NCBI RefSeq assembly: GCF_003855255.1
Contig: NZ_CP034072.1
Span: forward strand, 2,905,906-2,969,905
Direction of reading: 5' to 3'
Length of the DNA stretch: 64,000 bases
From: Mycolicibacterium nivoides
GTDB taxonomy: Bacteria; Actinomycetota; Actinomycetes; Mycobacteriales; Mycobacteriaceae
Part shown: positions 26,982 to 35,860 of the stretch, piece by piece
How positions within the stretch are numbered: position 1 is the stretch's first letter
How the letters are laid out: each line of letters opens with the position of its first letter
Made by a program: the position numbers and the translations under genes
The notes under the pieces: generated by a model
Databases searched by the model: none
What the model saw: only the letters and a program-made list of their open reading frames with translations
Told to the model about the DNA's origin: nothing

Positions 26982-28214
26982 TCAGGAACCCCGCAACGTC
27001 GAGGGAATCAGCGGCTCGTCGAGCAACCGACCGAAGCGCTGGGTCAGCGTCACACCGTCGGGCCGGTCGTCCAACCACGCTCGCAGCAACCGGTAACCCT
27101 CGATGTAGGTGCTCGTGTAGGCCCGCCACAGCGGCGAGGACAGGAACCGCAGCGACTGCCTGGCCCGGTTGTCGTCGACCAGCAGCCACCGCTTGAGGAA
27201 CTCCGCCACCTCGTCGACGTCGCGATGCTCGTCGTGCAGCATCAGCGCCGCGTCCTGGCGCACGTCGGCCAGCCCGGCCACCGCCTCGGAGATCGCCTCG
27301 GCGCGCTCCCCGTCGAACCGCAGCCCCAAGTCGGCGTAGATGTCGGCGGCCCATGCGCCCCATCCCGGCCCGACGATGGCATGCAACGCCAGGTCGGCCA
27401 GGCCCTCGGCCATCAGGCACTGCGGGGTGTTGACGAGGAAGATCGTCTGTTCCAGTTCGCCGTCGCGGGCCACCAGGCCGGCCTCTTTGCGGCAGTGCTC
27501 TGTGTGATGGCCCGGGTAGGACTCGTGGGCCACCAGCCGGGGCAGGTTGGCCATCTGTTGTTTGAGGTCGGCGTTGACCGCGACGGTCGACTTGTAGTCG
27601 CCCAGGTAGTAGTTGAACCCCGACCACGGTTTGTCGGTGACCACCTCGTAGGTGATGGTCTCGGTCTCGGGCAGCGGGTACGCGGCGCGCACCTTGTCGC
27701 GCAGGGCCGAGGAGAACGCGTGGATGCACTCCTCCAGCCGGGCCGGTGGGATCTCGTCTCCGGTGCGGTGGGCCTGAATTCGCTCGGCCAGCGGGCCGGT
27801 GCCGCCCAGTGCATCGTCGAGTTTCGCGTGGGCCTGGCGGTAGCGCTCGGGGTCGCCCTTGCTGATCCGCACGTCGAAATAGGCCTGCACCTCGTCGACG
27901 AAACCGACCTGCTCACCGGCGAATTTTCGGCCCGCGCAGTTGAGCGCACGCAGGTGCGCGGCGATGTATTCGGCCCGGTCGTGGTCGAGGTCGTCGGGGA
28001 TCTGGGCCAGTAACCGATCTGCCTGGCGGGCCAGCTCGGCCGGGTCGGGCGCGGGCTCGTTCTCGACCGCGCGACGCAGCTGCGGGTCACCGGTGAAGGA
28101 GTCGACGTAGCCGTCCTCGACACGATCGAACCGCAGTCCGAGCAGCAGGTACTCGCGGACGAAATCGGCTGAGTCCGTCCCCGAGCCGATTCCCAAGTCC
28201 ATCCCGTTTCCCAT
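26982..28214 (-). CDS. DUF885 family protein, metallopeptidase-like
   Basis: A 410-residue mainly helical protein. It carries [11 protein letters not shown] (His230, Glu231, His236/His237), the DUF885 signature resembling a zinc-peptidase HExxx(G)HH site, and a late [12 protein letters not shown]. The family is thought to be metal-dependent carboxypeptidase-like, but the substrate is unknown. The start at 28214 is chosen since the frame upstream runs antisense through coaA. Divergent from coaA with 30 bp between starts. No signal peptide. Confidence 0.85.
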   Translation of the reverse strand: MGNGMDLGIGSGTDSADFVREYLLLGLRFDRVEDGYVDSFTGDPQLRRAVENEPAPDPAELARQADRLLAQIPDDLDHDRAEYIAAHLRALNCAGRKFAGEQVGFVDEVQAYFDVRISKGDPERYRQAHAKLDDALGGTGPLAERIQAHRTGDEIPPARLEECIHAFSSALRDKVRAAYPLPETETITYEVVTDKPWSGFNYYLGDYKSTVAVNADLKQQMANLPRLVAHESYPGHHTEHCRKEAGLVARDGELEQTIFLVNTPQCLMAEGLADLALHAIVGPGWGAWAADIYADLGLRFDGERAEAISEAVAGLADVRQDAALMLHDEHRDVDEVAEFLKRWLLVDDNRARQSLRFLSSPLWRAYTSTYIEGYRLLRAWLDDRPDGVTLTQRFGRLLDEPLIPSTLRGS

Positions 28215-28244
28215 GCCCACAACCGTAGATGTAAGACTGACCGA

Positions 28245-29183
28245 ATGCCGCGGCCGAGCGAGCCGAGCCCCTATGTGGAGTTCGACCGAAGTCAATGGCG
28301 TGCACTGCGCATGTCGACACCGCTGAAACTCACCGAGGATGAGCTGCTGCGCCTGCGGGGTATGGGCGAGAAACTCGACATCCTCGAGGTCGAAGAGGTC
28401 TATCTGCCCCTGGCGCGGTTGATCCACCTTCAGGTGGCCGCCCGGCAGCGTCTGTTCGCCGCGACGGCGGAGTTCCTCGGTGAGCCGCAGCAGAATCCGG
28501 ACCGGCCGGTGCCGTTTGTCATCGGCGTCGCGGGCAGTGTGGCGGTCGGGAAATCCACCACCGCCCGTGTGCTGCAGGCCCTGTTGGCCCGCTGGGGCCA
28601 TCACCCCCGGGTCGACCTGGTGACCACCGACGGATTTCTCTACCCCAACAAGGAGCTGCACCGCCGGAACCTCATGCACCGCAAGGGGTTCCCGGAGAGC
28701 TACGACCGGCGCGGGCTGATGCGGTTCGTCACCGCGGTGAAATCGGGTGCCGACGAAGTCTGTGCGCCGGTGTACTCACACCTGCTCTACGACATCGTGC
28801 CGGGTGAGAAGCAGGTGGTACGGCATCCGGACATCCTGATCCTGGAAGGGCTCAACGTCCTGCAGACCGGCCCGGCACTGATGGTCTCGGATCTGTTCGA
28901 CTTCTCGGTGTACGTCGATGCGCGCATCGAAGACATCGAGCAGTGGTACATCTCCCGGTTCCTGACGATGCGCTCGACGGCGTTCGCCGATCCGGCCTCT
29001 CACTTCCACCACTACTCGACGCTGACCGATGAGCAGGCCGTGTTCGCCGCGCGCGACATCTGGCATTCCATCAACCGGCCCAACCTGATCGAGAACATCC
29101 TGCCGACCCGGCCGCGGGCCACCCTGGTCCTGCGCAAGGATTCCGACCATTCGATCAACCGGCTGCGACTGCGGAAGTTGTGA
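28245..29183 (+). CDS. coaA: Pantothenate kinase type I
   Basis: Phosphorylates pantothenate in the first step of CoA synthesis. The 312-residue protein has the P-loop [12 protein letters not shown] (94-105), [21 protein letters not shown] and a C-terminal [15 protein letters not shown] stretch, all standard for bacterial CoaA (Rv1092c). Its 3' end overlaps the convergent monooxygenase gene by 29 bp. A TAAGACT close to the start could be a -10 for a near-leaderless mRNA. Confidence 0.96.
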   Translation: MPRPSEPSPYVEFDRSQWRALRMSTPLKLTEDELLRLRGMGEKLDILEVEEVYLPLARLIHLQVAARQRLFAATAEFLGEPQQNPDRPVPFVIGVAGSVAVGKSTTARVLQALLARWGHHPRVDLVTTDGFLYPNKELHRRNLMHRKGFPESYDRRGLMRFVTAVKSGADEVCAPVYSHLLYDIVPGEKQVVRHPDILILEGLNVLQTGPALMVSDLFDFSVYVDARIEDIEQWYISRFLTMRSTAFADPASHFHHYSTLTDEQAVFAARDIWHSINRPNLIENILPTRPRATLVLRKDSDHSINRLRLRKL

Positions 29184-30627
29184 TCAACGGTCCGCAGCGG
29201 ACATCGAAGCGCTCCCCCACCGTGTCCAGTGCGCGACGCAGGTGCTCGCGGTCGCGGTGGTGAGTCGCGATGAACCGGGCGGTGGCTGCCAACTGGCGCG
29301 GTTTCGGATACCAGCGGTTGAAGTCCAGGCCGCATTCACGGAACACTTTGACCGGCAACGTATCCGACAGCAGGCTCAGGTTGTATTGGGCCAGCGCGAA
29401 CATCGCGTACGGCAACGCCGTCTTGCACTTTCTCGACAGGTCCTCCAGGTCGAGTTGGTAGAGCGGCACGGTGTTCAGCTTTCCGAGGAACATCAGATGC
29501 GTCGCGAAGTAGGCCGCGTATGACGTCAGATGCAAAGTCGCGGAACGGATTTGGATCGATAGAATCGATCCGGCGCCGGACAGGTACGGCTCATACGGAT
29601 GCTCATCGGTGATGAGGTAGCCGGTGCAGTTCACGATCCAGCTGCCAGTTGTGACCGGTTTCGAATCCCCGCTGCGCAAAACCAGATCGACGGAGCCACG
29701 GTTGTCGACGACATCCACCAAGTGGTCCATCACCACCTCGTTCAGACCCGCGGCGATGGTGGCGTTCTCCGCTTCGGACAGCACGCCGGCCATGAAGTTG
29801 GTGGCTCGCGGCGTCGGGCAGGTGCCGTAGACGGACCGGAACCACGACGCAACTTCGTTCTCGTTGGTGCCGTCGAAGCGCCGCGTCATCTCGATGGCCA
29901 TCTTGGTCAATTCGACCCCACCCCACCAGCGCTGGGCACCGGTGGGGAACAGCCGATCCCGGCTGGAGAAGAAGGTCCCCGATCCGGCCACCATGTTCAC
30001 CTCACGACCTGGATACGTTGTGATCAGAGCGTGCACGGTGTCCATGGCGGTCTTGCCGCTGCCGATCACCCACACCGGGGTGTCGCTGTCGGAGATCTCG
30101 CCGGAGCGCACATCACAGGTGTCGGGTGACACCGACCTCACCAGATCGCTGGACAGCGCCAAGGCGTCGTTCGGCGTCACGCGCACTCCGTAGGCCTTGA
30201 TCAACCGGTCGGCCCGGATGGTGTGCGGTTGCCCGTCGGCGTCGCGGCAGGCGATCTGTACGGCACCACCGACAGCGTCCGCCGTCTCGAACTCCCAGCC
30301 GAACCGTTCCTCGACGCGCACCCGCTGTTTGATCTGCTGCAGGCAGTGCGCGAAGTGGTCGAGCACCTCGGGTTTGGTGGCCAGGTACGACGGTTCGCGG
30401 CCCAGCGTCCACTTGATGTCGCCGGCGGTGAACATCGGGTGGGGCTGGTGCAGCCGCACATACGGGTAGGTGTCCACCCACATGCCACCGACGCGCGGCC
30501 GACGGTCGATCAGGATGACCTTCTGGTCCGGTCTGAGATATCTGCTCGCCACGAACAGGGCGTTCATGCCGCACAGACCGGCGCCGACAATACAGACATC
30601 GCAGCTGTCCGCAGCTGTTGTGGTCAT
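29155..30627 (-). CDS. FAD-dependent NAD(P)-binding monooxygenase-like protein
   Basis: A 490-residue flavoprotein with an N-terminal FAD-binding VGAGLCG (14-20), [21 protein letters not shown] resembling Baeyer-Villiger/flavin-containing monooxygenases (GGxW), and a second NADPH motif [11 protein letters not shown] near 190. The classical BVMO fingerprint FxGxxxHxxxW is not evident, so N- or S-oxygenation, or another oxidation, is possible. Its last 29 bp overlap the end of coaA in the opposite direction. No obvious operon partner. Confidence 0.8.
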   Translation of the reverse strand: MTTTAADSCDVCIVGAGLCGMNALFVASRYLRPDQKVILIDRRPRVGGMWVDTYPYVRLHQPHPMFTAGDIKWTLGREPSYLATKPEVLDHFAHCLQQIKQRVRVEERFGWEFETADAVGGAVQIACRDADGQPHTIRADRLIKAYGVRVTPNDALALSSDLVRSVSPDTCDVRSGEISDSDTPVWVIGSGKTAMDTVHALITTYPGREVNMVAGSGTFFSSRDRLFPTGAQRWWGGVELTKMAIEMTRRFDGTNENEVASWFRSVYGTCPTPRATNFMAGVLSEAENATIAAGLNEVVMDHLVDVVDNRGSVDLVLRSGDSKPVTTGSWIVNCTGYLITDEHPYEPYLSGAGSILSIQIRSATLHLTSYAAYFATHLMFLGKLNTVPLYQLDLEDLSRKCKTALPYAMFALAQYNLSLLSDTLPVKVFRECGLDFNRWYPKPRQLAATARFIATHHRDREHLRRALDTVGERFDVRCGPLITTSAVAAG

Positions 30628-30715
30628 CGCAGCCTCCAGTGACGCCCCCTGAGGTCAGTCTGCGACGCCGGCTCGTGATGGTCGTGAGTAGTCGGCTACC
30701 CGAATCGGGCGTCGC

Positions 30716-31288
30716 TCAGGCGCGTTCCCAGCCGCCCCACTCATTGCCTACGAATCGCCTTCCGTCGGCGATCACGAAATGGTGCAGGAACACCTGCAGC
30801 GCCGGCTGCATGCGCTGGTGCAGTTCGGTCATCTCGGTGACCAGTTCGGGGGTCATCGGATCCTCCCCCTCGGGCTTCTTCGGCGGGATCAGCCCCAGGT
30901 GCAGCGCCATCTCCAGCTGATAGAAGGTGAAGTCGCCGTACGGCCGCTTCGGATCGCAGCCGGGCACCTCCTCGTCCAAATAGGGATCGGACAGTTCCCA
31001 GCTCATGTTTGCCAGCAGGGTGCGGTGCTGATCGGTGAGGCCGAACGGGCCGGACTCCGGCAGCCTCTCCACGAAGAACGAGTACTCATGGTCGGCCGGC
31101 GGACGCTCGTAGGGGTATTCGCCTGCGGCACAGGCGCCGAACCCGGTGGCGATGCGCAGCAGATCGAGGTCGCCGGGTTCGGTCTCCCAGTCCGGCGGAA
31201 AACACGGCGCGCCCACCTCGGTTCCGTCCCAGCCGACCCGTACTGCCCGCAACCGCTCGGTGTGCTCTGGTGTCCAGCGCAGTTCCAC
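30716..31288 (-). CDS. Conserved hypothetical protein
   Basis: A 190-residue soluble acidic protein (GTG start, MELRWTPEHTERL). Trp, Pro and acidic residues are common (PPDWETEPGDLDLLRIATGFGACAAGEYPYERPPADHEYSFFVERLPE). No domain is recognised and no membrane span or signal peptide is seen. It stands between a monooxygenase gene (88 bp downstream) and a hairpin upstream. Confidence 0.65.
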   Translation of the reverse strand: MELRWTPEHTERLRAVRVGWDGTEVGAPCFPPDWETEPGDLDLLRIATGFGACAAGEYPYERPPADHEYSFFVERLPESGPFGLTDQHRTLLANMSWELSDPYLDEEVPGCDPKRPYGDFTFYQLEMALHLGLIPPKKPEGEDPMTPELVTEMTELHQRMQPALQVFLHHFVIADGRRFVGNEWGGWERA

Positions 31289-31313
31289 TCGACGATTATC
31301 CGCCAGGCACGCA

Positions 31314-31346
31314 GATCGCCCAGAACCGCAATGGCTCTGGGCGATC
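31314..31346. terminator. Hairpin terminator between membrane protein and hypothetical gene
   Basis: GATCGCCCAGA (31314-31324) and TCTGGGCGATC (31336-31346) are perfect 11-bp arms around an 11-nt loop, 10 bp beyond the stop of the membrane protein gene at 31356. No T-tract. Confidence 0.65.
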
Positions 31347-31355
31347 GCAGGTCGG

Positions 31356-31769
31356 TCAGGCCGGGATCCGCTTGACCCCGACGTACTGCAGTTCGGCCAT
31401 CGCCAGCGTGTAGATGCCGGTGGCGATGACGAAGACCACGCCCGCGGTGGTCAGTGTCATGGTGAAGGCGGCGGCCAGTGCGATCACCGTGCAGGCGGCG
31501 TTGGCGATCACGGTGCCGATGCCTGCGGGACGCACCCGCTCGATCCCGGCGAGGGCGAACACCGCGATGCCGTAGACGACCGAGAAGATGCCGACGCCGT
31601 ACTCGACGGATTTCGGCAGACCCGTGAGATCGGCGAACCACCCGGCTGCGGCCAGCAGCGCGATCCCGCTGATGCCGACGAGGACTGCGTCGAGCCGCAT
31701 GGCCAGGCGCAGCAGCGAGTCCGCTGACTTCCTGGTGCCCGCGGCTCCGGTGGCGGTGATGGCGGTCAT
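31356..31769 (-). CDS. Small four-helix membrane protein, paralogue A
   Basis: A 137-residue protein with four predicted transmembrane helices (about 28-48, 55-78, 83-103 and 108-128). The start at 31769 is chosen for a strong GGAGAGAAGGAG upstream. It aligns along its length with the next gene (DSLLRLAMRLDAVLVGISGI versus DSLLRFALRADATVCAGVGL), so the two are diverged duplicates. Function unknown; 119 bp lie between them. Confidence 0.72.
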   Translation of the reverse strand: MTAITATGAAGTRKSADSLLRLAMRLDAVLVGISGIALLAAAGWFADLTGLPKSVEYGVGIFSVVYGIAVFALAGIERVRPAGIGTVIANAACTVIALAAAFTMTLTTAGVVFVIATGIYTLAMAELQYVGVKRIPA

Positions 31770-31888
31770 GATTCTCCTTCTCTCCGGTGTGATTTCTTGT
31801 CGTGCATCGACTTGGTGCGATGGAGCACGGTGCGGGGATACTCGCCGTAACCTCTTCCGGCGGCACCCCGCACCGGCTCGGGAAGGAG

Positions 31889-32314
31889 TCACGCCAGACG
31901 GCGCACTCCGCGGTATTGCAGCCAGGCCAATACGACGGTGGCGCTGACGAATCCGAGGACCAACTCGACGCCGGTCCCGGTCAACGGCAACCAGCCGGTC
32001 ACGATGGCGACGACCGTCGCGACCGCGAAGACCAGGTTGCCGGCGAGGACGACGACGCCCACCCGCCGTACGTGCGAGGCCGCGGCCAGGACGTACAGCA
32101 GGGCGCCATAGCCGACCAGAGCGGCGCCGACGAACCACCCGGCGGTGGCGGACACGCCCGCGATGCGGGCCAGCTGATCGGCGGCCATGGCCACCAGCAG
32201 TCCGACGCCGGCGCACACGGTGGCATCGGCGCGCAGGGCGAACCGCAGCAGGGAATCTCCCACGGCCGGTCCGGCTGTGGGGTCGGCCAGTGGCTGGTGC
32301 AGGGTGGCGGTCAT
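31889..32314 (-). CDS. Small four-helix membrane protein, paralogue B
   Basis: A 141-residue protein with four predicted transmembrane helices, homologous to the preceding one including the conserved DSLLR opening and a short C-terminal LQYRGVRRLA (AELQYVGVKRIPA in A). The start at 32314 follows GAGGAG; an upstream open frame to 32395 lacks a ribosome site. Function unknown. It lies upstream of A on the same strand and 134 bp downstream of a larger membrane protein. Confidence 0.7.
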   Translation of the reverse strand: MTATLHQPLADPTAGPAVGDSLLRFALRADATVCAGVGLLVAMAADQLARIAGVSATAGWFVGAALVGYGALLYVLAAASHVRRVGVVVLAGNLVFAVATVVAIVTGWLPLTGTGVELVLGFVSATVVLAWLQYRGVRRLA

Positions 32315-32448
32315 GTCGGGCTCCTCGGCGATGAGGGTGTCGATGGGTGGAACACCTCCGACCTTGCTCATGAGGTGCTGCCAGATCGACGCCAAACACT
32401 GCCAAGGACTGCCAAGCCCTGGTCAGGGGTATTTTCGGCGGCGCGAAC

Positions 32449-33822
32449 CTATCGGCCGGCCGAGCCGGCCACCGGCGCCAGGTCACCGCGCAGGTCCGCG
32501 GCGATCACCCGCGCCGCGGCGTTCTGCCAGTTGTGCAGCGAGCGTTGCGGCACCTCGGTGACGAACCACTGCCAGGCCTGCCGGGCAACGGGATCCAGTC
32601 CGGCGGCGGTGGCGTTCTGCGCGTAGGCGCGGACCCCGACGACGTAGGGGAAGTACAGCGAGTTGTAGTGGCGCCACTGCTCGGTGGTGCCGAAGTCGCC
32701 GCTGTCACGGGGCTTGAGAGCGGCGATGCGGTCGGCCAGCAGCGCCTTGAGTTCGTTCGCGCGTTCCAGCGGCTGGTCCGGCGCCCCGCGCTCGGCCAGC
32801 CGGGCATCGATCGTCGGTAGTGCCGTCAACGGGCTGGCCACCAGTTTGGACAGGTCGCCGTAGTGGCCGAGGGCGCGCCGGGTGAGCCGCGTGAAGGCGT
32901 CGTCGTCGATGCCGCCCAGGGGGTGATCCGATCGCAGCGGCAGCGCGGCCTCGGTCTGGCGCAGTGCCTCACGGTCGGCCCGCAGGTCCGGGGACCGGGA
33001 GAAGGCCAGTCGGTCGAACAACCCGGCCAGTGGATCGGCAAGCACTTCGACGGCGACCGCGACCGCCAGGCTGGTGAACAGCAGGATCGTCATGACGGTA
33101 CGGCCGGTCCCGGCGTCGAGAACGGTCATGCCGATCAGGGCCTGCGCGGCGAACGGGACCGCGATCACCAGCGTGCCGATGATCGAGCGGCGCATGTCCG
33201 CGCGCAGCGCCTGGCCCTCGTCGAAGGCGTCCCAGATCGCGACCGCGACACCGAGCAGCGCGACGTCGAATCCGGTGGAGGCCAGGGCCAACCAGCTGGG
33301 TACCAGTCCGAGCGGGATCACCAGGATCGCGTTGCCCAGCGCGAAGAACAGCGTCGCGACGATGATGAAACCCACCACCGACCCGGGTTTGGCGCCGCCG
33401 ACCACGGCCTTGATCATGGCCCCGAGCGAGGACAGCGAGATCACCGCGAACATCACCCAGTGACCGGTCCGCAGCGGACCGTCGACGCTGCCCGCGAGTC
33501 CCGCTCCGGCCAAGGCCAGAACCGCGACGGCGAAGATCGCGGCGATCTCACCCGCGCGGGACCGGAAGGTGTCGGCCGGCCGGGCAAGTTCGACCATGAC
33601 CGCGAACCAGGCGATACCAGGTACCGCCACCAGATAGATCTCGATGCGGCTGAGCACTTCCGAGCCGGTGACGAGCCGGACCGCGTCGAGCGCGACGACC
33701 ACCGCGAAACTGGTCAGCCCGATCGCCGCGAGGGCGAGGACGGGCTTACGCGGGTCGCGGGCGAGCAGGTAGAGACCCAGCCACCAGCTGAGCGTGAAGA
33801 CCACTGCCGACAGCGCAGCCAT
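32449..33822 (-). CDS. Polytopic membrane protein with cytosolic C-terminal domain
   Basis: A 457-residue protein. Residues 1-265 contain eight or so hydrophobic helices; residues from about 270 on are soluble (SRSPDLRADREALRQTEAALPLRSD... TEQWRHYNSLYFPYVVGVRAY... VPQRSLHNWQNAAARVIAADLR). The N-terminal half resembles the sensor part of some membrane signalling proteins, but no kinase, cyclase or HTH motif is seen, so no function is assigned. It lies 15 bp upstream of... the uppS stop side, i.e. uppS is transcribed first and this gene follows on the same strand. Confidence 0.7.
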   Translation of the reverse strand: MAALSAVVFTLSWWLGLYLLARDPRKPVLALAAIGLTSFAVVVALDAVRLVTGSEVLSRIEIYLVAVPGIAWFAVMVELARPADTFRSRAGEIAAIFAVAVLALAGAGLAGSVDGPLRTGHWVMFAVISLSSLGAMIKAVVGGAKPGSVVGFIIVATLFFALGNAILVIPLGLVPSWLALASTGFDVALLGVAVAIWDAFDEGQALRADMRRSIIGTLVIAVPFAAQALIGMTVLDAGTGRTVMTILLFTSLAVAVAVEVLADPLAGLFDRLAFSRSPDLRADREALRQTEAALPLRSDHPLGGIDDDAFTRLTRRALGHYGDLSKLVASPLTALPTIDARLAERGAPDQPLERANELKALLADRIAALKPRDSGDFGTTEQWRHYNSLYFPYVVGVRAYAQNATAAGLDPVARQAWQWFVTEVPQRSLHNWQNAAARVIAADLRGDLAPVAGSAGR

Positions 33823-33837
33823 AGGTTCAGTTTGGCA

Positions 33838-34629
33838 CTACTTGCCGAATCTGCGATGCCGGGCCGTGTAATCGCGCAGTGCGCGCAGGAAGTCGACGCG
33901 GCGGAAGGCGGGCCAGTACGCCTCGGTGAACCACATCTCCGAATATGCGCTCTGCCACAATAGGAATCCGCTGAGCCGTTGCTCACCCGAGGTGCGGATG
34001 ACGAGGTCCGGGTCGGGTTGGCCTGAGGTATAGAGGTTCTCCGAGATCCCGTCGACGGTGACGGCTTCGACGAGTTGTTCGGCAGTGGCTCCGTTGGCCA
34101 GTTCCTTCGACAACAGCGAGCGCACGGCGTCGACGATCTCCTGACGTCCGCCGTAGGCGACGGCGACATTCACATGGAACTTCCCGCCCCTGCCGTTGGT
34201 CGACTCGACGGCCTCCCGCAGCCTGCGGGCCGGCTCCTCCCCCAACAACTCAAGGTCACCGACGGTGCGCACGGTCCAGGTGTTCGACGGGGCGCAGATC
34301 TCCTCGACCACGTCGGTGATGATCTCGAGCAGGGCCGACAGCTCTTCGGGGTCGCGTTGCAGGTTCTCCGTCGACAACAGATAGACCGTCGTCATCTCTA
34401 TGCCCGCGGCCTGACACCAGCGCAGCATCTCGGCGATCTTGGCGGCACCCATCCGGTAGCCGATGCTGACGTCGTCGTAACCCGCGTCACGCGCCCAGCG
34501 GCGGTTGCCGTCGCACAGCACCGCGATATGGCGGGGCAGTTCTGATCTGGACTGCGCCAATTCCTGACGCAACCGCATCTCGTAGAGCCGATAGGCCGGT
34601 TCTTTGAGCCGCGGGGGAATGATGTCCAC
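33838..34629 (-). CDS. uppS: cis-prenyltransferase (Z-isoprenyl diphosphate synthase, Rv1086-like)
   Basis: Condenses isopentenyl diphosphate with an allylic diphosphate in cis configuration. The 263-residue protein shows the family motifs HIAVLCDGNRRWAR (metal/diphosphate Asp40), LSTENLQRDPEEL, and DPDLVIRTSGEQRLSGFLLWQSAYSE. Position between hemolysin III and coaA matches M. tuberculosis Rv1086, which makes omega,E,Z-farnesyl diphosphate rather than the full decaprenyl chain; chain length cannot be proven here. Divergent from the hemolysin III gene. Confidence 0.92.
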   Translation of the reverse strand: MDIIPPRLKEPAYRLYEMRLRQELAQSRSELPRHIAVLCDGNRRWARDAGYDDVSIGYRMGAAKIAEMLRWCQAAGIEMTTVYLLSTENLQRDPEELSALLEIITDVVEEICAPSNTWTVRTVGDLELLGEEPARRLREAVESTNGRGGKFHVNVAVAYGGRQEIVDAVRSLLSKELANGATAEQLVEAVTVDGISENLYTSGQPDPDLVIRTSGEQRLSGFLLWQSAYSEMWFTEAYWPAFRRVDFLRALRDYTARHRRFGK

Positions 34630-34685
34630 GAGAGTCCAGACTACTGTGAGCGTCGGGGTACACCACGGTTCTCAATGGAGGTGAC

Positions 34686-35429
34686 ATGACTGCGCCGACG
34701 GGTAGCACCAAGCCCTACCGCTCAGCGGCCGCGCTGAACCGGCCCGCGGAAGATCTGCCCGAGGCGGTTGCCGAGGGCGTCGCCCAGTTCCTGGGCAGGC
34801 CGCGCGCACGGGGCTGGATCCACGTGTATTCGGCGGTGATCGCATTCATCGCCGGTGCGGCCCTGGTGTCGGTGTCGTGGTCGCTGGAATCCACCCGGGC
34901 CGGGCTGGCCACGCTGCTCTACACGTTCACGATCGTGGCGATGTTCGCCGTCAGCGGCACCTACCACCGGGTGACGTGGAAGTCACCCAACGCTCGCAAA
35001 TGGATGAAACGCCTCGATCATTCGATGATCTTCATCTTCATCGCCGGCAGCTATACCCCGTTCGCACTGCTTGCCCTGCCCGAATCCAAAGGCATGGTGC
35101 TGTTCTGGATCGTCTGGGGTGGGGCGATCGCGGGCGTGCTGCTCAAGATGTTCTGGCCGTCGGCACCACGCTGGCTCGGCGTCCCGCTCTACATCCTGCT
35201 GGGTTGGGTCGCGGCCTGGTTCATCGGACCGATCATGCACGGCGCGGGTGTGGCCGCGGTGGTGCTGTTGATCGTCGGTGGCGCGCTCTACAGCATCGGC
35301 GGCGTGCTCTACGCGCTCAAATGGCCCAATCCCTGGCCGACCACGTTCGGTCATCACGAGTTCTTCCACGCCTGCACCGCGGTAGCGGCGATCTGCCACT
35401 ACATCGCAATGTGGTTCGCCGTCTTCTGA
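34686..35429 (+). CDS. Hemolysin III-family membrane protein (Rv1085c-like)
   Basis: A 247-residue protein with seven predicted transmembrane helices and the PAQR/hemolysin III pattern: [11 protein letters not shown] in the first part, [23 protein letters not shown], and a late [21 protein letters not shown] with conserved histidines. Members may be metal-dependent hydrolases in the membrane; a hemolytic role is not established for the mycobacterial protein. GGAGG precedes the ATG. Confidence 0.9.
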   Translation: MTAPTGSTKPYRSAAALNRPAEDLPEAVAEGVAQFLGRPRARGWIHVYSAVIAFIAGAALVSVSWSLESTRAGLATLLYTFTIVAMFAVSGTYHRVTWKSPNARKWMKRLDHSMIFIFIAGSYTPFALLALPESKGMVLFWIVWGGAIAGVLLKMFWPSAPRWLGVPLYILLGWVAAWFIGPIMHGAGVAAVVLLIVGGALYSIGGVLYALKWPNPWPTTFGHHEFFHACTAVAAICHYIAMWFAVF

Positions 35430-35436
35430 CACAAAA

Positions 35437-35464
35437 GCCCCGCACCGCCGAAGCGACGCGGGGC
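35437..35464. terminator. GC hairpin terminator between hemolysin III and KSI-like genes
   Basis: GCCCCGC (35437-35443) and GCGGGGC (35458-35464) form the stem. On the minus strand it is followed by TTTTGTGT, so it works best as an intrinsic terminator for the minus-strand KSI-like gene, 11 bp past its stop; it can also end the plus-strand gene. Confidence 0.75.
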
Positions 35465-35475
35465 CTCACACGTGT

Positions 35476-35850
35476 CTACAGCTGGGTGATGTCGGCCGCC
35501 GTCCAGTAGGCCTTCATCGCGGTGATCTTGCCCTCGGCGTCGAACGTCATCACCTCCATGGGTTCGATGCGCATGGCCCCACCGACGACGATCGCGAACA
35601 GGAAGGCCGCCTCGTGTCCGCCGGGGCGGAACTTGAGCAACTCGGTGGTGATCTCGCCGCCCGCGGCGGTCAGGTTCTTGTAGAAGCCCTCGATCGCCTG
35701 GCGCCCGATGTGTACCTCGCCGCTGCCCACCGGATCCTCCAGCGTCGCGTCGTCGGCGTACAGCGCGGCGACCTCGGCCGCGGACCCACCCGCAACGGTG
35801 TCGAGATAGCGCTTGACGAAGGACTCCAGGGCGGCGGCATCGTGGCTCAT
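35476..35850 (-). CDS. Steroid delta-isomerase-like SnoaL/NTF2-fold protein
   Basis: A 124-residue protein close to classical ketosteroid isomerase: FVKRYLDTVAGGSAAEVAALYADDATLEDPVGSG aligns with the Comamonas enzyme, placing Tyr15 at its Tyr14 and Asp39 (catalytic base, EDPVGS) at its Asp38. The Asp99 position is Glu99 here, an acidic substitute that could still hydrogen-bond the oxyanion. It may isomerise a 3-oxo-delta-5 steroid or a similar ketone (inference). ATG at 35850 lies 10 bp past the stop of the thioredoxin-domain gene, so they are likely co-transcribed. A terminator follows. Confidence 0.82.
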   Translation of the reverse strand: MSHDAAALESFVKRYLDTVAGGSAAEVAALYADDATLEDPVGSGEVHIGRQAIEGFYKNLTAAGGEITTELLKFRPGGHEAAFLFAIVVGGAMRIEPMEVMTFDAEGKITAMKAYWTAADITQL

Positions 35851-35860
35851 GGCCGCGAGG

